A stretch of DNA of 25,443 nucleotides from JBBSHE01 sp038253325 (GCA_038253325.1 JBBSHE010000035.1:1-25443); one strand, 5' to 3'. Counted from the first letter of the stretch, positions 16,027-23,596 are shown. Made by a program: numbers and translations. The notes: generated by a model not told the origin, from the letters alone.

Positions 16027-17568
16027 TCAGACAGCGAGCACGTCTGAAGTAGCCGGCTCGTCTGTCGCCTGCGTGACGAAGTCCTTCTCACGGATGAGCA
16101 CCCAGGTCAGCACCGCTCCCGCGGCCGCCGCGACCGCTCCGATCAGCAGGATCGAGTCGAGCGCGTCGGCGTACCCCTGCTGCAGGCTGTGGGCGGCGAG
16201 ACCCCGGAGCTGAGGCGGGACAGACGCGACCACGCGACCCGCGTGTCCGTTGCCGACTGCGTCCGCGAAGTCCCCCGTACGCGCGGCGAGCGGCGTGTGG
16301 GAAAGTGCGCTCGTCACGTTGTCCCGCACCTGAGTGGCGAGGATGCTGCCCAGCGCGGCAACGCCGGTCGCGATGCCCACCTGACGGAACGTGGAGTTGA
16401 TGCCTGACGCCATCCCCGCCCGGGCCGGTTCTACGACCCCGACCGCCGTCGAGGCGAGAGGCACGTTGATCAGGCCGACACCCACCCCGGCGACGATGAA
16501 GCCTGGAAGGAAGTGAACCCAGCCGTCGGACGGGTCACTCCCCCGCATCAACAGCAACCCGACCGTCACCAGAACGAACCCGGGCGCGATCAACCAGCGG
16601 ATCGGGACAAGGCTGCTCACCCGACCCGCGACCGCTGCCGTCACGAAGATGACCCCAGTGAACGGCAGGAACCGTACGCCCGTCTCGATCGCCGAGTAAC
16701 CGAGGATCGGCTGCAGATAGATCACCAGGTAGGTGAGAAGCGCGAAGACGGACGCGGAGATGGTCCAGGCCGCGATGAGACCACCGACAAACGTCGGAAC
16801 GCGCAAGAGTCCGAGGTCGAGCATCGGGGCCGGGGACCTCAGTTCGATCGCGACGAAGGCGACGAGCAGAACGGCCGCCGTGACCAACGACCCGATGACG
16901 GTGGTCGACGCCCATCCGTCAGCACCGCTGCGGATCAGCCCGAACACCAGAGCCGCCAGACCGGCGCTGAACGTGGCACACCCCTCGAGGTCGATCCGTC
17001 TGCTCTGCGGGGCCTTGGACTCGTCGACCCACAACAGAGTCACCACCAGCGCTGCGATCCCGATCGGGATGTTCACGAAAAAGATCCACCGCCACGACAG
17101 CCCACTCGTGAGAGCTCCGCCGAGGACCGGTCCCACGGCAACGGCGACACCGGTCACGCCGCCGAAGACGCCGAACGCCACGCCACGCTCGCGCGGGGTG
17201 AAGGCTTGTGCCAGCAGCGCGAGCGATGTCGCGAACATGATGGCGCCGCCGACGCCCTGGAACGCCCGAGAGATGGCCAGCATCACGATCCCGTTGGCCG
17301 CACCGCAGGCAATCGACCCGACCGTGAACACGACCAGACCCGACGCGAAGACGAGCCGTCGGCCCGAACGATCCGCCACCGTGCCGGCGGTGAGCAAGAG
17401 CGCCGCGAGCGTCAACGCGTACGCGTCGATCACCCACTGCAGCCCCGACAGCGACGACCCGAAGTCGGTCCCGATGTCAGGCAATGCGACGTTGACGATC
17501 GTGATGTCCAGCAACAACATGAAGACGCCGGTGCAGACGGCGCCGAGGGTCCACCACTTTCGGTCCAT
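16027..17568 (-). CDS. MFS drug:H+ antiporter, DHA2 (EmrB/QacA-like) family
   Basis: Inner-membrane proton-driven exporter, probably for a toxic or drug-like compound. The 513 residues form about 14 hydrophobic segments, as in DHA2 rather than 12-TM DHA1. Signatures: LDITIVNVALPDIG in TM1 (motif D1), GTVADRSGRR (motif A), RAFQGVGGAIM (motif B) and GPVLGGAL (motif C, antiporter motif). The ATG is preceded by AGGAAG. Its promoter (TTGAGT-17-TATTCT) overlaps two inverted-repeat operators shared with the divergent TetR gene, so repression relieved by a ligand is the likely control. The substrate is unknown. Confidence 0.95.
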   Translation of the reverse strand: MDRKWWTLGAVCTGVFMLLLDITIVNVALPDIGTDFGSSLSGLQWVIDAYALTLAALLLTAGTVADRSGRRLVFASGLVVFTVGSIACGAANGIVMLAISRAFQGVGGAIMFATSLALLAQAFTPRERGVAFGVFGGVTGVAVAVGPVLGGALTSGLSWRWIFFVNIPIGIAALVVTLLWVDESKAPQSRRIDLEGCATFSAGLAALVFGLIRSGADGWASTTVIGSLVTAAVLLVAFVAIELRSPAPMLDLGLLRVPTFVGGLIAAWTISASVFALLTYLVIYLQPILGYSAIETGVRFLPFTGVIFVTAAVAGRVSSLVPIRWLIAPGFVLVTVGLLLMRGSDPSDGWVHFLPGFIVAGVGVGLINVPLASTAVGVVEPARAGMASGINSTFRQVGIATGVAALGSILATQVRDNVTSALSHTPLAARTGDFADAVGNGHAGRVVASVPPQLRGLAAHSLQQGYADALDSILLIGAVAAAAGAVLTWVLIREKDFVTQATDEPATSDVLAV

Positions 17569-17583
17569 GGCCTTCTTCCTTTC

Positions 17584-17612
17584 TTGAGTGTTCGCTCAGA
17601 ATAGGATATCTT
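17584..17612 (+). promoter_or_regulatory. Promoter of the tetR gene
   Basis: TTGAGT (17584-17589), 17-nt spacer, TATCTT (17607-17612). The -35 overlaps operator site 1 and the -10 touches site 2, predicting autorepression. Start of transcription would be near 17619, leaving about 42 nt of leader before ATG 17661. Confidence 0.6.
17585..17598. promoter_or_regulatory. Candidate TetR operator, site 1
   Basis: TGAGTGTTCGCTCA, an imperfect dyad (TGAGTG/CGCTCA). It shares the TGAG...CTCA half-sites with site 2, whose centre is 27 bp away. It covers the tetR -35 and abuts the MFS -10. Confidence 0.55.
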
Positions 17613-17626
17613 GAGTGAGAACTCAA
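17598..17626 (-). promoter_or_regulatory. Promoter of the MFS exporter gene
   Basis: On the minus strand TTGAGT (17621-17626), exactly 17 nt, then TATTCT (17598-17603). The -35 lies inside operator site 2 and the -10 abuts site 1. Predicted start near 17591 gives a leader of about 23 nt with AGGAAG before the ATG. Confidence 0.65.
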
Positions 17627-17627
17627 G
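17610..17627. promoter_or_regulatory. Candidate TetR operator, site 2
   Basis: Perfect inverted repeat CTTGAGT-GAGA-ACTCAAG (7-bp arms, 4-nt spacer), overlapping the MFS -35. The arms equal those of the HspR HAIR element, but HAIR needs a 7-nt spacer, so the adjacent TetR protein is the better candidate. Confidence 0.65.
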
Positions 17628-17660
17628 AACTGAGCACACAACCGTAGGCTTGGGGCACTC

Positions 17661-18299
17661 ATGAGCGACCAGGACCGGCAAGCAGAAGACGGCCGACGCC
17701 CGCGCGGGCGGCCTCCGTCGCGGGGACGCGACGACATCTTGACGACAGCTCTGCACCTGCTCAGAGAGCTTGGTGTCGCCCGGCTGACGACACGAGAGGT
17801 GGCCCAACGCGCCGGCGTCTCCGAGGGAAGCATCTTCTATCACTTCAAGGACCGCACCGGACTTCTGCTGGCCGTCTTCATGTCCGGCCTGCGCCCGCTC
17901 GTTGAGCTGAACGCCGAAGGGTTCGCCCGCGAGACGGTTCGCGCGACCTTGCTGAGCTTCAGCGGCGCGGTGGAGCAGTTCCTCGACGTCGGCCTCGACG
18001 TGTTGATGGCTGCGCAGGCCGACGCCACGCTGCGCGACGCCTTGGCCGAACGCATGCTGGCCGACAACCTGGGTCCACATCGCGGCGTCGCCGCACTCGG
18101 GGCGTACCTGCGCGAACAACAGCTCGCCGGCGCGATCCGGGCGGATGTCTCAGCCGAGGCGGTTGCCTTGACCGTCCTCAGCAGCACTTTTTTTCGGGTC
18201 AGCCAACGACGGATGCTGGGCCACCACCGGGGCATCCCGACGCAGGACGAGGTGATCGACAACCTCGTCACGATGTTGACGCCGTCATCCGCCGGCTGA
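17661..18299 (+). CDS. TetR-family transcriptional regulator
   Basis: One-component repressor of 212 residues, cytosolic and expected to be dimeric. The N-terminus is Arg-rich (PRGRPPSRGRDDI), followed by the TetR DNA-binding domain at about 20-68: ILTTALHLLRELGVARLTTREVAQRAGVS with the recognition helix ending SIFYHFKDR. The C-terminal ligand domain is not diagnostic. It is transcribed away from the MFS exporter over a 92-nt region holding two shared inverted repeats that overlap both promoters, the classic arrangement for local repression of an efflux pump and of itself. The start is ATG 17661. A 48-bp palindrome begins 3-7 nt after the stop. The inducer is unknown. Confidence 0.95.
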   Translation: MSDQDRQAEDGRRPRGRPPSRGRDDILTTALHLLRELGVARLTTREVAQRAGVSEGSIFYHFKDRTGLLLAVFMSGLRPLVELNAEGFARETVRATLLSFSGAVEQFLDVGLDVLMAAQADATLRDALAERMLADNLGPHRGVAALGAYLREQQLAGAIRADVSAEAVALTVLSSTFFRVSQRRMLGHHRGIPTQDEVIDNLVTMLTPSSAG

Positions 18300-18301
18300 C
18301 T

Positions 18302-18357
18302 GCCGACTTGTCGGTACGTCGTGGGGCTATGACCCCACGAGGCGCCGACAAGTCGGC
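18302..18357. repeat. Palindromic element, copy 3 (48-bp core extended to 56 bp)
   Basis: Same family as 11116 and 15964: ACTTGTCGG (18306) to CCGACAAGT (18353), centre GGGGCTATGACCCC, extended by GCCG/CGGC on each side. It follows the tetR stop by 2 nt and precedes the alpha/beta hydrolase by about 140 nt. The remaining gap, 18358-18499, is GC-rich and contains the hydrolase ribosome-binding site (AAGGAG, 18488-18493). Confidence 0.9.
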
Positions 18358-18499
18358 GGCGTTGGCGCTCGCCGCTGCGACTCGGATACGTCGGCGCCTC
18401 GGCGCGTCGGCGCGGCGGCTCGCCTGGCGATGGCGCGGGACGCGAGTTAGCGTGATCGTGTCCTGCGCAAAGCGTGCTGAGTCCTCCAAGGAGCTGATC

Positions 18500-19252
18500 A
18501 TGGCCAACCTACGTACCGTCGGAACGGGCCCATCGAAGGTCGTCTGTCTGCCCGGTTGGTTCGGCTCGTCGAACGGCTGGGGACACTGGCCGGACCTGCT
18601 GGACGGTGACGCATTCACCTACGCGTTCCCTGACTACCGCGGCTATGGCACCCGGATCGAGGAGAAGGGCGACTACACGCTCGACGAGATCGCCGCCGAC
18701 ACGCTGACGTCCGTCGACGAACTGAGCTGGGACACGTTCAGCATGATCGGGCACTCGATGGGCGGGACAGCGATGCAGCGGGTGCTGATCAAGGCGCCGG
18801 ACCGGGTGACGAAGTTGGTTGGCATCTCCGCGGTGCCGTCGACGGGTGTGCCACTTGACGAGGAGGGCCATGACCTGTTCTACGGCGCCGCCGAAAACCC
18901 CTCCAACCGCCGCGCGATCATCGACTTCACCACGGGAAACCGGCTGTCCGGCGTCTGGCTGGACCAGATGGTCGCCCATTCGTTGAAGGAGTCGACCCGA
19001 GACTCGTTCGCGGGCCACCTGGTCGCGTGGGCGGAGACCGACTTCGGCAGCGAGGTGCAGGGCAACGAGACACCCGTCCTCGCGATCGCCGGTGAGCACG
19101 ACCCCGCGCTGAACGCCGACGTCATGCACGGCACGTTCGGCCAGCAATACACGAACGCACGTGTCGAGGTGTTCGCGAACGCGGGCCACTATTCGATGTA
19201 CGAGACGCCGATCGCGCTTGCCACCGTCGTCGAGACGTTCCTGCGCGGCTGA
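18500..19252 (+). CDS. Alpha/beta-fold hydrolase
   Basis: Serine hydrolase of 250 residues, no signal peptide. The catalytic triad is visible: Ser86 in the nucleophile elbow GHSMGG, Asp201 in AGEHDPAL and His230 in NAGHYSMYE. The oxyanion segment is LPGWFGSSNGW near 17-27. ATG 18500 is chosen because AAGGAG lies 6 nt upstream and the fold begins directly; the frame is open upstream only through repeat DNA. Together with the P450 gene 51 nt downstream on the same strand it may form a small oxidation/hydrolysis unit for a lipid or xenobiotic. Esterase, lactonase or C-C hydrolase cannot be separated by eye. Confidence 0.9.
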   Translation: MANLRTVGTGPSKVVCLPGWFGSSNGWGHWPDLLDGDAFTYAFPDYRGYGTRIEEKGDYTLDEIAADTLTSVDELSWDTFSMIGHSMGGTAMQRVLIKAPDRVTKLVGISAVPSTGVPLDEEGHDLFYGAAENPSNRRAIIDFTTGNRLSGVWLDQMVAHSLKESTRDSFAGHLVAWAETDFGSEVQGNETPVLAIAGEHDPALNADVMHGTFGQQYTNARVEVFANAGHYSMYETPIALATVVETFLRG

Positions 19253-19261
19253 CATGCTCAC

Positions 19262-19318
19262 CGAGCCGTTGCCTGGTGTTTGAGATGATCGTCGAGCCGT
19301 TGCGTGGTGACTGAGATG
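19262..19318. repeat. 31-bp direct duplication spanning the P450 start
   Basis: Copies 19262-19287 and 19293-19318 share CGAGCCGTTGC, TGGTG and TGAGATG, with three differences. Copy 2 holds both candidate P450 start codons (GTG 19304, ATG 19316). Copy 1 supplies an equivalent ATG at 19285 that opens a 9-codon frame (MIVEPLRGD) ending in TGA at 19312-19314, just before ATG 19316. Confidence 0.75.
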
Positions 19319-20692
19319 CCTGCGGCCGTCGAGCGGACAGAGGTACGGCGGCTCGCTGACCGCCTGCACGACCCGTCCACGTATGTCGACGGCGTGCCGC
19401 TCGACGACCTGGCTCGACTCCGGCGCGACCTCGGCGTGGTCTGGGTCGAGGAGCCGCCGTTGCTCTGGGAGTCCAAGTCTGTGCGACGCACCGGTCCCGG
19501 CTATCTGCTCGTGCTTCGGCATGTCGACGTACGCATGGTGCTCGCCGACACCTCGACGTATTCGTCACATCGAGGTGGAACCCAGATCCGCGACCCCGGC
19601 AGTCCGGATGCCCTGCGCTATGTACGTCGGATGATGCTGAACATGGACCCGCCCGAGCACTCGCGGCTCCGCAAACTGGTGGCGGCGTCCTTCACACCAC
19701 GCGCCGTGAGCGAACTCGAGCACGACATTGCAGCGCATGCCCGCCGGATCGTCGACGCGATGATCGGCGAGCGTGACCACGGTGAGTGCGATTTCGCCCA
19801 GGACGTCGCAGCCGACCTGCCGCTGCTGAGCCTTGCCGACATTCTCGGCGTGCCGACGGAGGATCGCTGGCTGATGTTCGACTGGTCGAACCGGGTGATC
19901 GGCTTCCAGGATCCAGACTACGCATCCAGTGCGGAGTTCGACGGCACGACCGGCACGGACCTGGCGCGACAGGCGATCGCGCTGCGTCCCGAGCCCGACG
20001 CGGACGGCATGATGCCCGACCCACGTACGCGTGAAGGCATGCCCGACCTGTACGCCTACGCAAACCTGTTGGGTGAACGCAAGCGAGCCGACCCCGGCAA
20101 CGACGTGATGTCGATCCTGATGGCTCAACGCGACGACCACGGTGGACAGGTCAGCGTCGAAGAGTTCGAGAACATGTTCTGGCTGTTCGCCGTCGCCGGA
20201 AACGAGACGCTCCGCAACGGGCTGCCGGGCGGAATGCTCGCGCTGCTCGCCCACCCCGACCAGCAGCGTCTGCTTCGATCGTCGCCCGACCTGCTCGAGT
20301 CAGCCGTCGAGGAGATGCTTCGCTGGTGGACGCCGGTGATGACGTTCCGGCGTACGGCGGCGTCGGCCGCGACGATCGCAAACCGTGCTGTGCAAGCCGG
20401 CGACAAGGTCGTCGTGTCGTTCATGTCCGCCAATCGCGACGAGAACGCGTTCGACGACCCGGATGCATTCAACATCCGGCGTTACTCGCGCCGCGGGACG
20501 AGCCGCCATCTGGTGTTCGGCTACGGACCGCACTTCTGTCTTGGTGCGCACCTGGCTCGCGTCCAGATGCGGGCACTCTTCGGTGAGCTGCTGCGGCGTA
20601 CTCGCTGGATCGAGCCCGCCGGGCCGCCGTCGTACCTGCGGTCCAACTTCCAGCGGGGCGTCAAGCGGCTTCCGATCGGCTGGCAGAGCTGA
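19304..20692 (+). CDS. Cytochrome P450
   Basis: Haem monooxygenase, soluble bacterial type, 462 residues from GTG 19304 (458 from ATG 19316). The I-helix motif is AGNET (298-302), which replaces the usual AGxDT and is typical of the mycobacterial CYP124/125/142 group and relatives acting on branched lipids or sterols. The K-helix ExxR is Glu337-Arg340, and the haem-binding loop FGYGPHFCLG (405-414) carries Cys412. The N-terminus has the C-helix motif DPPEHSRLRKLV. It sits 51 nt after an alpha/beta hydrolase on the same strand; there is no ferredoxin or reductase nearby, so electron partners are elsewhere. The substrate assignment to lipids is inference only. No strong Shine-Dalgarno is present, which leaves the start uncertain. 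Confidence 0.93.
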   Translation: MVTEMPAAVERTEVRRLADRLHDPSTYVDGVPLDDLARLRRDLGVVWVEEPPLLWESKSVRRTGPGYLLVLRHVDVRMVLADTSTYSSHRGGTQIRDPGSPDALRYVRRMMLNMDPPEHSRLRKLVAASFTPRAVSELEHDIAAHARRIVDAMIGERDHGECDFAQDVAADLPLLSLADILGVPTEDRWLMFDWSNRVIGFQDPDYASSAEFDGTTGTDLARQAIALRPEPDADGMMPDPRTREGMPDLYAYANLLGERKRADPGNDVMSILMAQRDDHGGQVSVEEFENMFWLFAVAGNETLRNGLPGGMLALLAHPDQQRLLRSSPDLLESAVEEMLRWWTPVMTFRRTAASAATIANRAVQAGDKVVVSFMSANRDENAFDDPDAFNIRRYSRRGTSRHLVFGYGPHFCLGAHLARVQMRALFGELLRRTRWIEPAGPPSYLRSNFQRGVKRLPIGWQS

Positions 20693-20760
20693 GGTCCCAA
20701 TGCCGTGACACCGCATCCGCTGGGCCGATGTATCTCCGCGGGAGCCTTGCCGGCGTCGGT

Positions 20761-20918
20761 CTCGGGCCTGACGGATGCCCCTCGGGCTGACGGATGCGGG
20801 GCCTCGTGGCGGACAGATGCCGGCACCTCGTGGCGGACAGATGGTAGGACCTCGTGGCTGACGGAGGTCGGGTCTCGGGACTGACGGGTGTCGCGGCTCG
20901 GGGCTGACGGGTGTCGGC
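20761..20918. repeat. Tandem repeat, seven copies of 20-24 bp, between P450 and the GyrI-like gene
   Basis: Units begin with CTCG at 20761, 20781, 20803, 20827, 20851, 20874 and 20897; consensus about CTCGGGGCTGACGGATGYCG. Copies 3 and 4 share CTCGTGGCGGACAGATG, so the array grew by local duplication. Long non-stop frames across it on the minus strand translate to irregular Pro/Arg/Ser repeats and are not credible genes. The rest of the 269-nt gap (20693-20760, 20919-20947) shows nothing else. Confidence 0.9.
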
Positions 20919-20947
20919 CTCGGCGACCTGCAGCCGCCGTGTCGGAC

Positions 20948-20953
20948 TAACGT
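20948..20953 (+). promoter_or_regulatory. Candidate -10 element, leaderless GyrI-like gene
   Basis: TAACGT ends 8 nt before ATG 20962, and there is no Shine-Dalgarno in between. Layout of a leaderless transcript; no clear -35. Confidence 0.45.
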
Positions 20954-20961
20954 ATCGATGC

Positions 20962-21381
20962 ATGGCTGCACCTCCATTCATCTCGGTCGATCGGGATGAC
21001 ACCGACGTTCTCTATGTCGAGGTCATCGATGATCCGGCTGAGTTTCCTGCCGCATGGCGGCGCCTCGAGACCACGGTTGGATCGCTCAAGGGTCGCCACT
21101 TCGTCGGCGCGTTCTTTCCAGGTGCCGGCGTCTACTGGGCGTGTGTCGAGGCGAGTGTCGACGCGGACGATCTCGGACTGCGACGCGGAGTCGTACCCGG
21201 TGGTCAATATCTGCGGGCTCGGCTCACGGGGCAACCACCGGGCTTGTATGAGCAGATTCCGGTCACCATGGACGCGCTCGCCGCCGCCGCCGGCAACGTC
21301 GATCCCGACCGGCCCGGGGTCGAGGTTTATCGCCGATACGACGAGGTTGACCTGTTGTTGCCCGTGCAGCCGACGGGATAG
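20962..21381 (+). CDS. Small GyrI-like/effector-binding-domain protein
   Basis: A 139-residue cytosolic protein with no signal peptide. The pattern fits a single GyrI-like (AraC effector-binding, SHS2-type) domain: an N-terminal strand VLYVEVIDD, AAWRRLETTVGS helix, GAFFPGAGVYWACVEA strand pair, LRRGVVPGGQYLRARLTG (the 'G.Y....Y.G' strand of the family), helix YEQIPVTMDALAAAAG, and the closing VEVYRRYDEVDLLLPV, matching the family end 'E.Y...P...D...D..PV'. Such proteins bind small cationic or drug-like ligands, and some hydrolyse cyclopropanoid toxins. ATG 20962 is chosen because the frame further upstream is repeat DNA. It is separated from its neighbours by repeats on both sides, so it is probably a single-gene unit. 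Confidence 0.65.
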   Translation: MAAPPFISVDRDDTDVLYVEVIDDPAEFPAAWRRLETTVGSLKGRHFVGAFFPGAGVYWACVEASVDADDLGLRRGVVPGGQYLRARLTGQPPGLYEQIPVTMDALAAAAGNVDPDRPGVEVYRRYDEVDLLLPVQPTG

Positions 21382-21424
21382 GGCGAGGTTCGTCTGGGCG
21401 CGGCGCTGACCCGCCGCGGGCGAA

Positions 21425-21532
21425 GGTCGGGACCGTTCGCGAGGGCAGTCGAGGTCGAGACCGCGGGCACGGCGGTCGGGACCGTTCGCGAGGGCAGTCG
21501 AGGTCGAGACCGCGGGCACGGCGGTCGAGACC
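21425..21532. repeat. 49-bp tandem repeat, two full copies and a partial third
   Basis: Exact period of 49 nt: GGTCGGGACCGTTCGCGAGG at 21425 and 21474, with the next unit starting at 21523 as GGTCGAGACCGTACG. The two full copies are essentially identical, indicating recent expansion. It lies in the gap between the convergent GyrI-like and DUF222-HNH genes (21382-21542), where I see no other terminator. Confidence 0.92.
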
Positions 21533-21542
21533 GTACGTACGG

Positions 21543-23264
21543 TCACGGCGGGTCGGGACCGTCGGGGTTGCGATAGAGGTCACGCCATGACGCGCGGCGG
21601 CGTCGTCGACGTCGGCGAAATGCGCGTAGGTCGGCGATCAGCCGCCGCGCATCCTCGGCTGATCTGTCGGGCGGCCGCCCTCTGGAACGGTCGCCTCTGG
21701 AACGGTCGTCTCTGGCGACCGCCTGGCCGTCAAGGTCACCGTCATCAGGCTTGATGTCAGCCTTGTCGTCTGGCTCAGCAGGATGGTTCCCCTCCGGCTC
21801 AGCACGATGGCGCCTCTTGGAGGAGTCGACGAGGCCGTCGATCTCGTCGATGGTGGCCCGTTCGATCTCCCGTCGTCGGTCTCGCAGGACGCCTCCATAG
21901 CGGTTGGCGTGAAGCCACTCGCCATGGCCGGCGGGGCGGATGATCAGAAGGCCGAGGTGGATCAGGTGGTGGCAGCGAGTGCAGTATCCGCGCAGGTTGG
22001 CCATGTCGGTGCGTCCGCCCTGCAACCAGCCGCGCATGTGGTGGATCTCGAGCCGCGTGTTGTCGCAGCCGGGGTTGAAGCACCGGCCGCCCTGCTGGAC
22101 GAAAACGGCCTGCCGCTGCTTCAGCGTCGCCAGTCGGGAGGAGCGACCAACGTCGAGCACATGGGGGTACGCCCCGGGCCGGTCGACGATGACGGGGGTG
22201 ATCGCGCAGTCGCACGCCAGGCGGGCGGCAAGCCGCGGGCCAATCGTTCCATACCCGTGCAGCACCGGTGGGTCACCCGCCGCCGATGCCGTCGTACCTC
22301 GACCCTTTGCCCAGTCGAGCGTGGTCGGATCGGCAGTGAGCTCGGCCAGCCGGTCGGCGGTGATGGTCACGAACAGGTGCGGTCGCAGGCCACGGTCGGT
22401 CGGGAGCCCGTGGTCGAGCACCGACCGGCACAGCTCGTTGAGCGCACCGACCCGACGCTGGCCGGCCGAGCGCTCATCATCCGGGCTGGTCGGTTGCGCG
22501 CCGGCGTAGAGCACCTGGCGAAACATCACACCGGTCTCAGGATCGACAAAGCCGTTCACCGCGAAGCCATCGCCGACCTCTGCAACCTTCAAGTCACGCC
22601 GCTCGAGCGCTCGCACATACGCCTCGTCGGCGGCATCGGGGTCGAGGGTGTCACGTAGCCGTGTCATCGCCTGCGCCACCGCGTCGGCATCGCATGCCGT
22701 CGCGACGTCGAGCAAGGTGGATTCGAATGCGGCAACCACATCGACGCCGAGCTCGTCAATGCCGCGGGCGATTGCGTTCACGTGCGATGCGCCGATCGCG
22801 CCGTCGACGAGCGCCTTTCGGGTCGCGGGCAGCTGTCGCAGGACCCGACCAGCCTTGACCCGGCGGGACGCCTCATAGCCCGTCACCCGCAGATGCTGGC
22901 GCATCCACGAACCGATCGTCGGTGCACCCGCGTCGTTCGGGCCGCCCTGCTCTTCGAAGCACGTCGTCCACTCCGACGAGACCCCGGTCAACACGTCGAT
23001 CTGCTGCTGGAGGCGTACGAGCTGGGAACCGAGATCGGCCGGGCTGCACCAGTACGGCTCCGCGTCGGTGAGCATGGTGGCCACTGCGCCTGCCATCCGC
23101 AATGCCGGCGCCGGATCGGGCATCGACACGGAATCGAGAACGTCGACGACCACGTCCACCAAACGGTCCGGATCGGCCGCATGGAGCTCGCGCAGTGCTC
23201 CGGCGGCAGCGGCGGCCAGGTCGGCCGGATCCCGCGAGCCGGAGCGCTGCGATGGTGTCGACAT
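21543..23264 (-). CDS. DUF222 (13E12-type) HNH endonuclease domain protein
   Basis: Member of the large actinobacterial family of 13E12/REP13E12-type proteins: N-terminal DUF222 helical region (about 30-360) and a C-terminal HNH nuclease domain. The nuclease core shows Cys395/Cys400 in CFNPGC, the double His LEIHHMRGW (408-409), Asn in MANLRGYC and the zinc-binding C428-x2-C431-HH. A charged tail (480-573) includes the imperfect repeat DDRSRGDRSRG and a run of eight or more Arg near the end, suggesting nucleic-acid contact. ATG 23264 (573 residues) is chosen: it lies 7 nt after TACCGT, a leaderless layout; the frame extends to 23360 without family sequence. Biological role unknown; family members are multi-copy and repeat-associated. 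Confidence 0.92.
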   Translation of the reverse strand: MSTPSQRSGSRDPADLAAAAAGALRELHAADPDRLVDVVVDVLDSVSMPDPAPALRMAGAVATMLTDAEPYWCSPADLGSQLVRLQQQIDVLTGVSSEWTTCFEEQGGPNDAGAPTIGSWMRQHLRVTGYEASRRVKAGRVLRQLPATRKALVDGAIGASHVNAIARGIDELGVDVVAAFESTLLDVATACDADAVAQAMTRLRDTLDPDAADEAYVRALERRDLKVAEVGDGFAVNGFVDPETGVMFRQVLYAGAQPTSPDDERSAGQRRVGALNELCRSVLDHGLPTDRGLRPHLFVTITADRLAELTADPTTLDWAKGRGTTASAAGDPPVLHGYGTIGPRLAARLACDCAITPVIVDRPGAYPHVLDVGRSSRLATLKQRQAVFVQQGGRCFNPGCDNTRLEIHHMRGWLQGGRTDMANLRGYCTRCHHLIHLGLLIIRPAGHGEWLHANRYGGVLRDRRREIERATIDEIDGLVDSSKRRHRAEPEGNHPAEPDDKADIKPDDGDLDGQAVARDDRSRGDRSRGRPPDRSAEDARRLIADLRAFRRRRRRRRASWRDLYRNPDGPDPP

Positions 23265-23271
23265 GCACCTG

Positions 23272-23277
23272 ACGGTA
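23272..23277 (-). promoter_or_regulatory. Candidate -10 element, leaderless DUF222-HNH gene
   Basis: TACCGT on the minus strand, 7 nt before ATG 23264. The AGGTG between is too close to the ATG to act as a Shine-Dalgarno. No clear -35. Confidence 0.45.
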
Positions 23278-23444
23278 CGGGCCCCTACCGACACTCCAGG
23301 CCCAAAACCCCTTGTTTCACAGGGATGTGGGAAACTATTTCGACTATTTTCCGTCACCACACATCACCGACAGTCACGGTTCCGCTTCTCGACTTGAAAC
23401 TGACGCGACATTCTCTCGACCGGTGGTGTTCACTGTCCTCGGCA

Positions 23445-23458
23445 AAGTGTGCACACTT
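23445..23458. promoter_or_regulatory. 14-bp perfect palindrome, candidate operator
   Basis: AAGTGTGCACACTT, fully self-complementary, at the left edge of the repeat upstream of the HNH gene. It lies about 150 nt before that start, between two divergent genes. Protein partner unknown. Confidence 0.4.
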
Positions 23459-23546
23459 GTCTCCGACACCGGGGTGACTTGTAGTCTCCGACACCGGGCT
23501 GACTTGTGTCTCCGACACGGGCACACTTGTGTTTCGACACGCGGCG
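23455..23546. repeat. Tandem repeat, four copies of 22-25 bp, upstream of the small HNH gene
   Basis: Unit ACTTGTGTCTCCGACACGGG with variations, starting at 23455, 23477, 23502 and 23525. Each contains an internal GTGTC/GACAC or similar short dyad. Copies abut without spacers, so this is not a CRISPR. It occupies part of the 345-nt divergent gap 23265-23609; the rest (23280-23440) is AT-richer and may hold promoters I cannot define. Confidence 0.85.
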
Positions 23547-23596
23547 CGAACGTGAGCGATCACGAACCGCCCGCGCGATGATCGGACGAGCAGCCG

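Noticed and set aside
16513..17604. 363-codon plus-strand frame across the MFS gene
   Set aside because: Antisense shadow rich in Arg, Asp, Gln and His; the minus-strand exporter has all family motifs.
17610..17627. HspR HAIR element (CTTGAGT...ACTCAAG)
   Set aside because: The arms match, but the spacer is 4 nt instead of 7, no chaperone gene is adjacent, and a divergent TetR gene explains the site better.
21543..23264. DUF222-HNH protein as a group I intron or intein homing nuclease
   Set aside because: No interrupted host gene, intron structure or intein splice motifs; it is a stand-alone 13E12-type protein.
23455..23546. CRISPR array
   Set aside because: Units of 22-25 bp abut directly with no unique spacers, and no cas genes are present.
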